5,330 bases of DNA, taken from the NCBI GenBank assembly GCA_964617585.1, contig CAZTXS010000051.1:1-5330 (forward strand). Direction: 5' to 3'. This DNA is from UMGS1601 sp964617585 (lineage in GTDB: Bacteria > Bacillota > Clostridia > Oscillospirales > Ruminococcaceae). Every line of letters starts with the position of its first letter. Within the stretch, counting starts at the first letter, position 1. The notes beneath the pieces were generated by a model, which was given only the letters and a program-made list of their open reading frames with translations, was not told the origin of the DNA and did not search any database. This document shows, piece by piece, positions 5,274 to 5,330 of this stretch. A program made the translations under genes and the position numbers.

Positions 5274-5330
5274 GGAGAAATACCCAAGTGGTGAAGGGGC
5301 TCCCCTGCTAAGGGAGTAGGTCGGGAAACC
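5274..5330 (+). tRNA. tRNA-Ser(GCU), 3' end cut off by the window
   Basis: The sequence starts with acceptor strand GGAGAAA (5274-5280). It continues through a D arm (CCC...GGG, 5283-5298) and an anticodon stem CTCCC/GGGAG (5300-5304 with 5312-5316) around loop CTGCTAA. The anticodon GCT is at 5307-5309, reading AGC/AGU serine codons. The following TAGGTCGGGAAACC begins a long variable arm, as expected of a class II serine tRNA. The rest of the variable arm, the T arm and the acceptor 3' strand lie beyond the window. Confidence 0.93.

Overview
The window looks chromosomal and comes from a low-GC Gram-positive bacterium, most likely a member of the Clostridia (Bacillota). The basis is AT-rich intergenic DNA, strong AAGGAGG-type ribosome binding sites, sigma-A promoters with 17-nt spacers, an HPr carrying both His15 and the regulatory Ser46, and a Firmicutes-style fructose PTS operon. 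I cannot name the genus.

Layout. (1) 1-953, minus strand: a large open frame, cut by the window edge at its 3' end and by a repeat at its 5' end. It resembles the C-terminal part of a prophage/ICE large polyvalent protein. (2) 954-1034: copy 1 of a structured repeat resembling IS200/IS605 ends. (3) About 1043-1577: a decayed, 5'-truncated IS256-family transposase relic on the plus strand. (4) 1599-4924, minus strand: a fructose-uptake operon read fruK (4924-4022), fruA (3918-1951), HPr (1868-1599). An intrinsic terminator-like hairpin lies between fruK and fruA, and repeat copy 2 (1896-1977) lies between fruA and the HPr gene. (5) 4968-5109: a longer, better-folded copy 3 of the repeat, which forms most of the predicted fru leader. 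(6) 5111-5139: a sigma-A-type promoter for the fru operon. (7) 5212-5330: a consensus promoter and the start of a tRNA-Ser(GCU) gene on the plus strand, cut by the window end.

How the genes work together. HPr, phosphorylated by Enzyme I (not in the window), passes phosphate to the EIIA and then EIIB domains of FruA. FruA's EIIC domain imports fructose as fructose-1-phosphate, and FruK converts that to fructose-1,6-bisphosphate. No fruR regulator and no ptsI gene is visible here.

The most notable signal is the three-copy repeat. Copy 2 supplies the last codons and stop of fruA. Copy 3 starts almost exactly at the predicted fru transcription start. Copy 1 marks a chimeric junction between two truncated mobile-element genes. 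These are ordinary metabolic genes reshaped by a small non-autonomous element; I see no clear new defence or enzymatic system.
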